From positions 62,001 to 126,000 of the forward strand of contig NZ_JACCJY010000008.1 in assembly GCF_014596085.1 (NCBI RefSeq): a stretch of 64,000 nucleotides of DNA. The letters are read 5' to 3'. Positions 16,790 to 25,134 of this stretch are shown here, one piece after another. Under the pieces are notes generated by a model. That model ran no database searches and was not told the origin of the DNA. It was given only the letters and a program-made list of their open reading frames with translations. Positions within the stretch are counted from its first letter, which is position 1. The number at the start of each line of letters is the position of its first letter. The position numbers and the translations under genes are program-made. The stretch comes from Azospirillum tabaci. GTDB lineage: Bacteria; Pseudomonadota; Alphaproteobacteria; Azospirillales; Azospirillaceae.

Positions 16790-18964
16790 ATGGACGATCT
16801 GGGTATCGACCTCCACCACCAGGATCTGACCGACCACACGAATTACGCCGGCGATCTCGGCGCCGACACGTCGCACCTGACGATCAGCGAGACCGCCGTG
16901 TCCACCGCCGATCCGTTTGCGACGCCGGCCTCCCTCCTCCAGGCCCAGGCCCTCCAGACGGTGCAGCCGCTCGCGCTCGCCGATGCCGCCGCGACCGCCG
17001 ACAACGCCACGAAGATCGTCATCAACGCCGCCGGCAACGTGGCGGGCGGTGTCGCTCCGCACTTCAAGGTGCTGGTGGACGGCAAGGTCATCGGCGAAGG
17101 TTCCGCCGGCACCGATGCCAAGGACTTCACCTTCAACGCCAACGTGACGGCGGATCAGGCCCACAAGATCCAGATCCAGTACGACAACGATGGCTTCGTG
17201 AACGGCCAGGACCGCAACCTGATCGTCAACAAGATCACCATCAACGGCCACGCGCTCGACGCGGCCGACCCGTCGGTGACCTACGACAAGGGCGCGCTGG
17301 ACGGCAAGGACGTGGTCAAGGGCCAGTCCGGCATGTGGTGGAACGGCACGCTGGTCGTCGCCGCGCCCAAGGACTTCTTCCCCGCCGCGACCGCCGAGGC
17401 GGTGACGGGCGCCACGAAGATCGTCGTCAACGCCGCCGGCAACGTGGCGGGCGGTGTGTCCCCGCACTTCAAGGTGATGGTGGACGGCAAGGTCATCGGC
17501 GAGGGCTCCGCCGGCACCACCGCCAAGGACTTCACCTTCAACGCGAACATCGCCGCCGGTCAGGCCCACAAGGTCCAGATCCAGTACGACAACGATGGCT
17601 TCGTGAACGGTCAGGACCGCAACCTGATCGTCAACAAGATCACCATCAACGGCAACGCCGTCAATCCCACCGACGCCTCCGTCACCTATGACAAGGGCGC
17701 GCTGGACAGCAAGGACGTGGTCAAGGGCCAGTCCGGCATGTGGTGGGACGGCACGCTGGTCGTCGCCGCGCCCAAGGAGTTCTTCCCCGCCGCGACCACG
17801 ACGCCCACTACCCCCACGACTCCGACCACGCCGACCACGCCGACCACCCCCACCACGCCGACGGCTCCGCCCGCCCCGTCGAACCCGGGCGGCGGCACGT
17901 CGGATTACCCGGCGACCCCGGCGTCGCAGATCTTCTACATCGACGCGACGCACGGCAGCGACAGCAACTCCGGCCATGACCCGAACCAGGCCTGGAAGTC
18001 GCTGGCCAAGGTGAACTCCACCAACTTCGCCGCCGGCTCGCTGGTTTTGTTCGAGCGTGGCGAGACCTGGACCGACAGCCTGCTGGTCTCCACCTCCGGC
18101 ACCTCCGACAAGCCGATCATCTACGGCGCCTACGGCACCGGCGCCGATCCGATCATCAAGGCCAAGAGCGGCGCCAGCTACGCCGTCAGCCTGAACAACA
18201 AGGACAACATCACGTTCGACAACCTGACGATGACGGGTTCGAACGACACCGGCCTGCTGCTCAACGGCGGCGCCAACAACGTGAAGGTCACCAACGCGCA
18301 GATCATCGACAACCGCGGTTCGGGCGTGGTGATCAGCGGCACCTCCAACAACCTGCGAATCGATCATTCCACGATCGATGGCAACGGCGGCTACGGCCTC
18401 GTGCATTACTCCGCCGACAACGCCAACCAGTACTTCACCAACAACATCATCAGCGACAACGGCTGGCGGACCGATGCGGTGTATTCGGGCTGGAACGGCC
18501 GCATCCTGAGCGGCGAGATCGCCGGCAACACGATCTTCAACAACGGCAGCGGCGGCGGCGACGGCCGGTCGCACGGGCTGTACCACGACCACAGCCAGGC
18601 CAACAGCACGCTGAAGATCCACGACAACGTGATCTACTCGAACCCGCGCGGCGCCGGCATCCTCGCCAAGTCGAGCACCGAGATCTACAACAACACGATC
18701 TACGGCAACTCGAACGTCGGCATCTCCATCGGCCAGAACCAGACCACCAACGTCACCTACAAGATCTACGGCAACGAGATCTTCAACAACAACGGTGGCA
18801 TCATGGAGCACCTGAAGGGCAGCGGGTCGATCACGCTGAGCCTGTACGACAACACCTTCTACAACAACAACGGCCGTGCGGCGATCAACATCGCCGACAG
18901 CATCAAGCAGACGGTGACCAACAACACCATCTCCTCGGTCTCCAAGGCCAACCCGGTCGTCTGA
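16790..18964 (+). CDS. Right-handed beta-helix protein with two tandem carbohydrate-binding modules
   Basis: 724 residues from ATG 16790 (AAGGAAGAG upstream). Residues 1-72 are an acidic lead without a signal peptide. Two near-identical modules start at about 73 and 208 (NAAGNVAGG, HFKVLVDGKVIGEGSAG, IQIQYDNDGFVNGQDRNLIV), resembling calcium-dependent xylan-binding modules (CBM36/60 type). A TP-rich linker (about 336-366) leads to a parallel beta-helix domain (about 380-724) with asparagine-rich coils, including RSHGLYHDH and NPRGAGILAKSSTEIYNN. Such helices occur in polysaccharide lyases and epimerases. It opens the exopolysaccharide cluster and has a paralogue at 22255. Enzyme activity and export route are unknown. 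Confidence 0.8.
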   Translation: MDDLGIDLHHQDLTDHTNYAGDLGADTSHLTISETAVSTADPFATPASLLQAQALQTVQPLALADAAATADNATKIVINAAGNVAGGVAPHFKVLVDGKVIGEGSAGTDAKDFTFNANVTADQAHKIQIQYDNDGFVNGQDRNLIVNKITINGHALDAADPSVTYDKGALDGKDVVKGQSGMWWNGTLVVAAPKDFFPAATAEAVTGATKIVVNAAGNVAGGVSPHFKVMVDGKVIGEGSAGTTAKDFTFNANIAAGQAHKVQIQYDNDGFVNGQDRNLIVNKITINGNAVNPTDASVTYDKGALDSKDVVKGQSGMWWDGTLVVAAPKEFFPAATTTPTTPTTPTTPTTPTTPTTPTAPPAPSNPGGGTSDYPATPASQIFYIDATHGSDSNSGHDPNQAWKSLAKVNSTNFAAGSLVLFERGETWTDSLLVSTSGTSDKPIIYGAYGTGADPIIKAKSGASYAVSLNNKDNITFDNLTMTGSNDTGLLLNGGANNVKVTNAQIIDNRGSGVVISGTSNNLRIDHSTIDGNGGYGLVHYSADNANQYFTNNIISDNGWRTDAVYSGWNGRILSGEIAGNTIFNNGSGGGDGRSHGLYHDHSQANSTLKIHDNVIYSNPRGAGILAKSSTEIYNNTIYGNSNVGISIGQNQTTNVTYKIYGNEIFNNNGGIMEHLKGSGSITLSLYDNTFYNNNGRAAINIADSIKQTVTNNTISSVSKANPVV
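17006..17802 (+). repeat. Tandem in-frame duplication of the carbohydrate-binding module
   Basis: Two copies, 17006-17397 and 17411-17802, are offset by exactly 405 bases (135 codons) and are nearly identical at nucleotide level; for example both contain GTGGCGGGCGGTGT and AAGGTCATCGGCGA. Such low divergence points to a recent duplication or ongoing gene conversion. Confidence 0.85.
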
Positions 18965-18997
18965 CGATCGGCGGCTCCGACCCTTTGGCAACGTCCG

Positions 18998-19022
18998 CGC
19001 CCGGCCAGTCTCTGGCCGGGCG
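18998..19022 (+). terminator. GC-rich hairpin after the beta-helix gene
   Basis: An 11-bp perfect stem (CGCCCGGCCAG pairing with CTGGCCGGGCG) with a 3-base loop lies 34 bases after the stop codon at 18964. There is no long T run, so it may be a weak terminator or an mRNA 3-prime end protector. Confidence 0.6.
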
Positions 19023-19753
19023 TTGGCGTGTCCGGGTGACTTTTCCGGCTTCCGCTCGCGACGCAAAACGGCAATAATCGGAAGCACAGCCCGGCCGGCA
19101 CCGCCGCTTTCGCCTCTATTCCTTGTGCGTTGCACAATAGGATGCGCTTCATCGGAGTGATGAAGGCCAGCCGCCACCCCTGTTCACCGGCTTTTCATAA
19201 CGCTCAGCCGTTATTTCTGCTCAGTGCGCGCGGCATCCCCCACTTTCTCCAAGATCGACCAAAGTGGCAGACGGCTTTCCCTTTAGGACGCTGCGAAGGG
19301 GATATTTATCTTGCACTTTATGTAGGTTTACCTGCCATCCGCCCTTTGATAGCGTCCGCAGACTTATTCCGTGCCTATGCGTGCATCGGCACAGGCCGAC
19401 ACGACGGCCAGGGGTGTCCTAGTCCGGGATGCGGATCGGACGGAGACCCTCGCAGAACCGACCAGGAAAGGGACGAGACAGGGCAACAACGGCACTGGAA
19501 ACGACGACAAGGACGGGACGGCCGGCGCCGCAGAGGCGTCGGACCAACGGCCACCGGGGAAGGAACGCCGAAACCGATTCCGCGCGCGTGCCGCGGGATC
19601 AAGGCTCAGGGCGGCACGCACATGCCTCCATTCCCAAGGGCCGCGGTGTCCGTGGTCATGGCCATCGAGAGTCGCCCTTCGCTGGGCGCCCTCCGATGGC
19701 CGGACCAAGGGACGCCGTCCGCGTCGCCACGACAAGAGGGGTGGAGACCAGGT
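19023..19753. other. Long leader-like region before the first GT2 gene
   Basis: About 730 bases with no convincing gene. Several long open frames cross it, but none has codon bias, a ribosome site or a recognisable product; the one in frame with the glycosyltransferase is rejected in favour of ATG 19754. The A/T-richer part at 19170-19390 could hold a promoter and includes the dyad ATAACGCTCAGCCGTTAT (19197-19214). A long 5-prime untranslated leader or an unseen small RNA is possible. Confidence 0.4.
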
Positions 19754-20692
19754 ATGAATCACGTGAGCGGACCGAGGGACGGTCGGGACACTCAATCGAT
19801 CAGCGTGCTTATGGCCACCTATGCGGGCGAGAAGGCGGACAACCTTCAGGCCGCGCTGGAAAGCGTCTATACGCAGACGCTCCTCCCGCGCGAATGCGTG
19901 CTGGTGGTCGATGGACGGATCGGGGAGGAGCAGGAGAAGGTCATCGCCCGCTATCAGGCGTCCCGCGCCTGCCCGCTGGTGGTGGTGCGGCGGCGCAACC
20001 AGGGGGGCTTGGCCCGCGCGCTGAACGACGGGTTGCAATATTGCACGGGCTACCTGGTGGCCCGCATGGACAGCGACGACATCTGCCTGCCCCACCGCTT
20101 CGAGACGCAGGCGCGCGCCTTCGCCGAGCAGGGGTCGCTGGACGCGTCGTTCTCCTGGCACGCGGAATTCGAGCAGGATCCCGGCGCCATCACCTGCGTG
20201 AAGCGCAGCCCGGCGACCCATGAGGAGATCAGCCAGGGCATGAAGTGGCACTGCGTCCTGTCGCACCCCACCATGATGGTGCGGCGGCGGGCGCTGACTG
20301 CCATCGGCGGCTACCGCTCCTGCTTCGGGAATCTGGAGGACTACGATTTGTATGTCCGCCTGCTGCAGGCCGGGGCGCGCATGGAGACGGTGCAGGAGGC
20401 GCTTCTGCTCTTCCGCACGAGCATGGCGCAGCGCGTCCGCCGGGGCGGGTTGCGCTACGCCGTCAACGAATGGGCCTTCCGGGTCTGGTGCTGGCGGTCG
20501 GGCTTCCTGACCAACTCGGAGTTCCTGGCGACGGCCTCCCTTCAGATCGGCTTCCGGCTGACGCCGCCGGGCTTGAAGAAGATGCTGTACCGCATGGTCC
20601 GCACGCCGACCGAGGCGCAGGCCATGGCCCGAATCCACACTGCCATGATGCAGCCCAAGCGCCTCGCCCCCGATGGCGCGGACGCCCTCTGA
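19754..20692 (+). CDS. Family 2 glycosyltransferase
   Basis: 312 residues from ATG 19754. The GT-A fold opens with SISVLMATYAGE, followed by LVVDGRIGEEQ, RRRNQGGLARALNDG and the metal/nucleotide motif RMDSDDICLPHR (about 99-110), then GYRSCFGNLEDYDLYVRLL in the acceptor region. It moves a sugar from a nucleotide donor to a growing lipid-linked glycan on the cytoplasmic face. It is followed by the polysaccharide deacetylase 21 bases later. Donor sugar cannot be assigned. Confidence 0.88.
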   Translation: MNHVSGPRDGRDTQSISVLMATYAGEKADNLQAALESVYTQTLLPRECVLVVDGRIGEEQEKVIARYQASRACPLVVVRRRNQGGLARALNDGLQYCTGYLVARMDSDDICLPHRFETQARAFAEQGSLDASFSWHAEFEQDPGAITCVKRSPATHEEISQGMKWHCVLSHPTMMVRRRALTAIGGYRSCFGNLEDYDLYVRLLQAGARMETVQEALLLFRTSMAQRVRRGGLRYAVNEWAFRVWCWRSGFLTNSEFLATASLQIGFRLTPPGLKKMLYRMVRTPTEAQAMARIHTAMMQPKRLAPDGADAL

Positions 20693-20713
20693 CCCTTCCC
20701 CGGGAGGACTTGA

Positions 20714-21754
20714 ATGAGCGTTGCCGACGTGATTTCCGGTGGCGGTCTGGGCCGGCGGCTCGGGTGGATGGACGCGCTGCGCAACCCGCTGGGGACCGCC
20801 TGCCATCACGCCTACGGCAGCCCGGTGCTGGCCGTCGTCTACCACGCCGTCTGCGACACGGTGCCGGACCATCTCAAGCACATCTACCGGCCCCGCACGC
20901 CCAAGGAGTTCACGGAGGATCTCGACTTCCTCCTGAAGCACTTCGAGCCGACGGACCTGCCCACGGTCACCGGGTCGGCCATGGGCGGGCCGGAGATCCG
21001 TCGCCCGTCGCTGCTGGTCACCTTCGACGACGGCATGCGCGAGGTCGCGGAGGTGGCGATGCCCATCCTGCGCCGCAAGGGAATCCGTCCGGCGCTGTAC
21101 CTGAACCTGAACTTCCTCGACAACAAGACGCTTTTCTATCGGCACAAGGCGAGCCTTCTGGCGGAGCGGCTGAGCCGGCTGGCGGTGGCCGATCCCCGCC
21201 GCGCCGTCTGCGCCGCCACCCTGGCGCGGGCGGGCGCCATCGCCGCTGATCCCGCCGCGGGCGTCATGATGGTGAGCTGGCACCAGCGCGCCGTGCTGGA
21301 CGAGATCGCCACCGTCCTGGAGTTCGACACGGCCGGCTTCCTGGCGACCCGAAAGCCCTATCTGACCCGCGACGAGATCACGGATTTGATGGCGGAAGGC
21401 GTATCGATCGGCGCCCACGGCTTCGACCACCCCAACCACCGCCTGCTGACGCCCGAGCAGCGGAAGCAGGAGGTGACGGGCAGCGTCGCCGGGATTCGGG
21501 AACTGTTCGGCCCCGGCTGCGGCTCCTTCGCCTTCCCCTATTCGGACGAGGGCCTGCCCGACACGATGTTCGGGGAACTGTATGGCGATGGGGTCGATGT
21601 CACCTTCGGCACCTCCTGGCCACGCCGCAGCGCTCCGCAGCGGCGGATTCAGAGGATTTGCTTCGAGAACGGTCCGGCTCCCGCAAAGCAGCAGCTGATT
21701 AAGCGCCTGCTGCGCGGTGGCGCCGGCAACATGAAGCGCGCTCTGGCTGGCTGA
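20714..21754 (+). CDS. Polysaccharide deacetylase (NodB-type, CE4)
   Basis: 346 residues. The NodB motif 1 LLVTFDDGMREV is near 95-106 and motif 2 IGAHGFDHPNHRLLT near 232-246, with a third block SFAFPYSDEG near 275. These are the metal and catalytic elements of carbohydrate esterase 4. No signal peptide is visible, so the enzyme probably works on a cytoplasmic lipid-linked intermediate or, less likely, is exported otherwise. A GGAGG ribosome site precedes ATG 20714. It belongs with the glycosyltransferase just upstream. Confidence 0.88.
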   Translation: MSVADVISGGGLGRRLGWMDALRNPLGTACHHAYGSPVLAVVYHAVCDTVPDHLKHIYRPRTPKEFTEDLDFLLKHFEPTDLPTVTGSAMGGPEIRRPSLLVTFDDGMREVAEVAMPILRRKGIRPALYLNLNFLDNKTLFYRHKASLLAERLSRLAVADPRRAVCAATLARAGAIAADPAAGVMMVSWHQRAVLDEIATVLEFDTAGFLATRKPYLTRDEITDLMAEGVSIGAHGFDHPNHRLLTPEQRKQEVTGSVAGIRELFGPGCGSFAFPYSDEGLPDTMFGELYGDGVDVTFGTSWPRRSAPQRRIQRICFENGPAPAKQQLIKRLLRGGAGNMKRALAG

Positions 21755-21774
21755 GCTGTCCGGCCCATGGAAAG

Positions 21775-21801
21775 CTCCCTCTCCCACCGCGGGAGAGGGA
21801 G
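21775..21801. terminator. Hairpin of the CTCCCTCTCCC family after the deacetylase gene
   Basis: An 11-bp perfect stem with a 5-base loop lies 20 bases after the stop codon and is followed by TTCTTG. It is one of the dispersed GC-rich repeats seen elsewhere in the window and may double as a terminator. Confidence 0.65.
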
Positions 21802-21845
21802 TTCTTGCCGTTGGCATATGCATTGCGGGCGATCACGACACAGCA

Positions 21846-21911
21846 ATTCCAAAGAGAATGCCTATTCCTCCCTTTGGAATGCCCCCTTATCGTACTCTGA
21901 TCGCTTAAGCG
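21846..21911. promoter_or_regulatory. Nested dyads in the A/T-rich region before the second beta-helix unit
   Basis: ATTCCAAAG (21846-21854) pairs with CTTTGGAAT (21872-21880) and encloses a second dyad, GAAT and ATTC (21856-21867). A separate perfect palindrome CGCTTAAGCG lies at 21902-21911. The surrounding DNA is the least GC-rich in the cluster, which suits a regulated promoter for the genes at 22032 and 22255. Confidence 0.45.
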
Positions 21912-22031
21912 TGATCCCTTTTCATTTCCCTTTATTTGTCCGTGACGTAACACAAAATACCGATATAGGGACACGCTGCGGCTTTGGTCGCCTGTTCCTC
22001 CGCTTATCAGGCCCCCCGCGAGGAGATCGCT

Positions 22032-22235
22032 ATGATCGAGCAAGCCACGCCGGCCAGCCCAAACCTGCTGGGTGGGGTTGCTGACGTCCTTCCGACGGAC
22101 GCCGCTCCGAAGGCGGCGGACCGCGTCGCCCCCGCGCTGCTCGATCTCCACCGGGCCGGCTGGGCCTTGCTGTGCACCGGCTGCGCGCTGGCGGCCTGGG
22201 GCCTGGCCTACGCGCTGATCCGCGTCGCCCTGTAA
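22032..22235 (+). CDS. Small C-tail membrane protein
   Basis: 67 residues. AGGAG at 22021-22025 fixes ATG 22032. The first 40 residues are soluble; one hydrophobic helix (about 44-64, WALLCTGCALAAWGLAYALI) ends the protein, an arrangement of a tail-anchored subunit. It lies 19 bases before the second beta-helix gene in a different frame, so they could be partners. Family unknown. Confidence 0.62.
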   Translation: MIEQATPASPNLLGGVADVLPTDAAPKAADRVAPALLDLHRAGWALLCTGCALAAWGLAYALIRVAL

Positions 22236-22254
22236 GGCCGCGCGAGCCGGACCC

Positions 22255-23478
22255 ATGGATTACCTGCCCCCGCCTCCCCCCGCCATTGTGCGTCCCGCCC
22301 AGCCGTCGCAGCCTGTCAGCGCGCGCCGGAACACCGACCGCAATGCCGACAACGCGCCGGTCTTCTACGTCGACGCCACGGACGGCGACGACCGTCGGTC
22401 GGGCCGCGGCCCGAAGGAGGCTTGGAAATCGCTGGAAAAGGTGAACGCCACGGCCTTCCCGCCGGGCAGCCGCGTTCTGTTCGAGCGCGGGGAGAGCTGG
22501 CGGGGCAGCCTCCTGGCCTCCTCCTCCGGCACGACGGATCGGCCGATCACCTATGGCGCCTATGGCACGGGCGACGCTCCGGTGATCGACGCGCGGGGCG
22601 CTTCCATCGCGGTCAGCCTGAACGGGCGGACGGATGTCGCCTTCGACGGGCTGACCATCACCGGCGCGGCCGACACCGGCCTGCTGCTCGGCCCGCGGGC
22701 GCGCAACGTGTCGGTGACGAACGTGACGGTCGCGGGCAACGGCGGCTCCGGCATCGTCGTTGCCGGCACCTCCGACGGGCTGCGGATCGACGGGTCGGCC
22801 ATCACCGGCAACGGCGCCTACGGGATCGTGCATTACGCCGCGGACAACACCGATCAGGTCATCACGCGCAACACCATCGCCGACAACGGCTGGCGCAAGG
22901 ACGGCGGAGTCTATTCCGGCTGGAACGGGCGCATCCTGACCGGCGAGATCGCCCACAACCGGGTCTTCAACAACGGCATCAACGGCGGCGAAGGCCGCTC
23001 CCACGGCCTCTACCACGACCAGGGGCAGGCCGGCAGCGCGCTGAAGATCCACGACAACCTGATCCACGACAACCCGCGCGGCGCCGGCATCCTGGCGAAG
23101 TCCAGCACCGAGATCTACCGCAACGTCATCTTCCGCAACGCCGATGCCGGCATCTCGCTCGGCCAGAATCGCGGGATCGACGTGACCTACCGGGTCTACG
23201 ACAACGAGTTCTACGACAACAACGGCGGTGTCCTGCAGCACCAGAAGGGCAACGGTTCGATCACGCTGGAGCTGCGCGACAACGTCTTCCACCGCAACGG
23301 CAAGCGGGCCGCCATCATCATCGCCGACACCATCGACAAGGCCGTCACCGGCAACCGGGTCAGCAACGACGCCCGAACAGAAGCCAGGACCGAACCCCGG
23401 ATCGGGACCACCGCCAACCAACCATCAGGAGGAACCGTGCAGGAAGCATCCGGAATGCGGCCGGAATCCGTGCGCTGA
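22255..23478 (+). CDS. Right-handed beta-helix protein, paralogue without binding modules
   Basis: 407 residues. Residues 35-370 align with the C-terminal beta-helix of the protein at 16790: FYVDATDGDD, GSRVLFERGESW, TGLLLGPRARNVSVTNV, VYSGWNGRILTGEIA, RSHGLYHDQ, NPRGAGILAKSSTEIYRN, NNGGVLQHQKGNGSITLEL. The carbohydrate-binding modules and TP linker are absent; the N-terminus is a polyproline stretch (PPPPPAI) and the tail is Arg/Glu-rich. No signal peptide. ATG 22255 has a poor ribosome site, hinting at coupling to the small upstream gene. Likely the same activity on the same or a related polysaccharide as its paralogue. Confidence 0.8.
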   Translation: MDYLPPPPPAIVRPAQPSQPVSARRNTDRNADNAPVFYVDATDGDDRRSGRGPKEAWKSLEKVNATAFPPGSRVLFERGESWRGSLLASSSGTTDRPITYGAYGTGDAPVIDARGASIAVSLNGRTDVAFDGLTITGAADTGLLLGPRARNVSVTNVTVAGNGGSGIVVAGTSDGLRIDGSAITGNGAYGIVHYAADNTDQVITRNTIADNGWRKDGGVYSGWNGRILTGEIAHNRVFNNGINGGEGRSHGLYHDQGQAGSALKIHDNLIHDNPRGAGILAKSSTEIYRNVIFRNADAGISLGQNRGIDVTYRVYDNEFYDNNGGVLQHQKGNGSITLELRDNVFHRNGKRAAIIIADTIDKAVTGNRVSNDARTEARTEPRIGTTANQPSGGTVQEASGMRPESVR

Positions 23479-23551
23479 CCTTCCGCTCCGACGTCCGCGG
23501 GCGAGCCGCGGGCCGGGCAAAGGGACGGCGCGTTCGAACAAGGGGGGGCAT

Positions 23552-24730
23552 GTGAGCACCAGCAGCAGCACCGTCGGTCAGTCGATCACCGACCGGCTGA
23601 AGAAAACCGTTTTCCGTTTCGACGCTTCCGACACGGGAGAACTGCGCGGCTTCCAGCGCAAGATGTTCGGGGAACGGGTCTGGCAGGTGGACGAAGCCTA
23701 CAACCGCTGGCTCTTCGACGAGGTGCCCGACCGGGACGCGGACGGGCCGCAAGTCTGGGTGTGCAAGCGGCAGGGGCAGATCGTCGGCCAGCAATGCGGG
23801 ATTCCGTTCCGCCTGAAGGCGCGGGACCGGGAAATCCCGGCCTCCTGGGCCAACAGCCTGATGGTCCTGCCGGAATGGCGGATGCGCGGCGCCTTCACGC
23901 CCTTGGCGGAAGCCCAGCTCGACAGCCGTCCGCTGGCCATGGCCATCCACATCTCGGATTCCGCCTACAAGGCCTACAGCAAGGCCGGCTGGATCGACAT
24001 CGGCGCCTTGCCCGCCTACGTCTTCCCGGTGGACACGCGGCGCTGCCTGGAGGCGTCCTCGCTCCAGGGCCGCATGCGGACCATCGGGACGATCGCCGGT
24101 CCGGCCCTGCACGGTGCGCGGATCGGTGGCCATCTTCTGAGCCGGGCCACCGGCGCGCGGTTCGAGGAGATCGGGCGGTTCGACGGGCGGGCCGACGCCA
24201 TCTGGCGGCGCGCCTCCCCGCACTACCCGCTGATCGCGTTGCGCGACCTGACGCATCTGCGCTGGCGCTACGACGCGATCCCCTGCGCCTCGGCCTACCG
24301 CCGCTTCATCCTGACGCGCGGGAACGAGCCGCTGGGCTACGTCGTGCTGCGGCGCGAGACCTGGCGCAAGGAGCCCTGCCTCGCCATCGTGGATTACCTG
24401 TGCGAGCCGAAGTGGCTGTGGGTCCTGCTGAGCCACACGCTGCGCATCGCCGCGACGGAGCGCGCGACCGCCCTCATCTGCCGGACGCTGAACACGCGGG
24501 CGGAGCGGACCTTCCTCGCCATGGGCATGATGAAGGTGCCCGACCGCGTGGGCTTCCCGGTGCGGGTGATGGCGCACGCCGGGCCGGACGCCGGCATCGA
24601 CCGGGAGGAGTTCGCCCAGCGTGGCAACTGGCTGCTGACCATGGGCGACGGCGACGCCAGCTTCCTGATGCACAACACGCTGCCCGAGACCGCCGGGCTG
24701 CAACCGGAGGGAGTCGCCGTCCAGGGATGA
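23552..24730 (+). CDS. GNAT/FemAB-like acyltransferase of the exopolysaccharide cluster
   Basis: 392 residues from GTG 23552 (an ATG two bases earlier runs straight into TGA). The protein has two halves that look like acetyltransferase folds: VWVCKRQGQIVGQQCGIPFRL with SWANSLMVLPEWRMRGAFTPL in the first, and GNEPLGYVVLRRE with LAIVDYLCEP in the second. Proteins of this plan are common in capsule and exopolysaccharide clusters, where they probably acylate sugars. No signal peptide. The strong hairpin at 24741-24780 ends the transcript. Confidence 0.68.
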   Translation: MSTSSSTVGQSITDRLKKTVFRFDASDTGELRGFQRKMFGERVWQVDEAYNRWLFDEVPDRDADGPQVWVCKRQGQIVGQQCGIPFRLKARDREIPASWANSLMVLPEWRMRGAFTPLAEAQLDSRPLAMAIHISDSAYKAYSKAGWIDIGALPAYVFPVDTRRCLEASSLQGRMRTIGTIAGPALHGARIGGHLLSRATGARFEEIGRFDGRADAIWRRASPHYPLIALRDLTHLRWRYDAIPCASAYRRFILTRGNEPLGYVVLRRETWRKEPCLAIVDYLCEPKWLWVLLSHTLRIAATERATALICRTLNTRAERTFLAMGMMKVPDRVGFPVRVMAHAGPDAGIDREEFAQRGNWLLTMGDGDASFLMHNTLPETAGLQPEGVAVQG

Positions 24731-24740
24731 CCGCGGTGCG

Positions 24741-24785
24741 AAGGAGCCGTCCGGCCGCTGACGCGCCGGTCCGGCTCCTTTCGTC
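24741..24785 (+). terminator. Rho-independent terminator candidate
   Basis: AAGGAGCCG (24741-24749) pairs with CGGCTCCTT (24772-24780), with further pairing inside, followed by TCGTCTATTCT. It lies 11 bases after the stop codon of the GNAT-type gene. Confidence 0.75.
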
Positions 24786-25134
24786 TATTCTGCCCGTGGT
24801 TACTCAAAAGGGGTTAATAAAGCACCTTTCGGGATGGTCATCCCGAAAGTCTCACAAGAAAGGTCACCCGGTCAACTGACGGTAGTTCGGCCTTTTACGA
24901 CGTTTACGGCTGCCACTTTTTCTATCACGATTGCTGGGTGCTTAGAGAAAGCAGCCTAATGTATTCGGTGAGAGGAAACGCCGATCGATCAGTCTTATGA
25001 ACAGCAAAAGCCAAGGCCCGATTTCAGAACCGGACCTTGGCTTCGGTTTTGTGTCAGTGAATTTGGTCTCTGCAATACAGCGCGAATAACGGTGAAACCT
25101 CTACGAGCAAGAGAGCCGGAAAAGGAGACGTCTT
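24786..25134. other. Intergenic control region before the UDP-sugar dehydrogenase
   Basis: Holds a perfect 10-bp hairpin CTTTCGGGAT / ATCCCGAAAG (24826-24849), an A/T-rich stretch (24880-24970) fit for a promoter, and a second terminator-like hairpin (25010-25041). No gene was found. The presence of a terminator-like hairpin downstream of the likely promoter and upstream of the start codon allows leader attenuation, which is inference. Confidence 0.45.
25010..25050 (+). terminator. Hairpin with T-rich tail in the leader of the UDP-sugar dehydrogenase gene
   Basis: GCCAAGGCCCG (25010-25020) pairs with CGGACCTTGGC (25031-25041), with a mismatch near the base of the loop, followed by TTCGGTTTT. 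It could end any transcript entering from 24.9 kb or act as an attenuator for the gene at 25135. Confidence 0.6.

Noticed and set aside
17794..17890. Short ACC/ACG/CCG repeats that look like a microsatellite or CRISPR-like array
   Set aside because: They encode the Thr-Pro linker of the beta-helix protein, in frame.
19130..19753. Upstream in-frame extension of the GT2 gene
   Set aside because: The extension has no glycosyltransferase pattern; the fold begins just after ATG 19754.
22032..22300. Possible frameshift joining the 67-residue membrane protein to the second beta-helix protein
   Set aside because: The small ORF has its own ribosome site and a normal stop, and no slippery sequence is seen; two genes are simpler.
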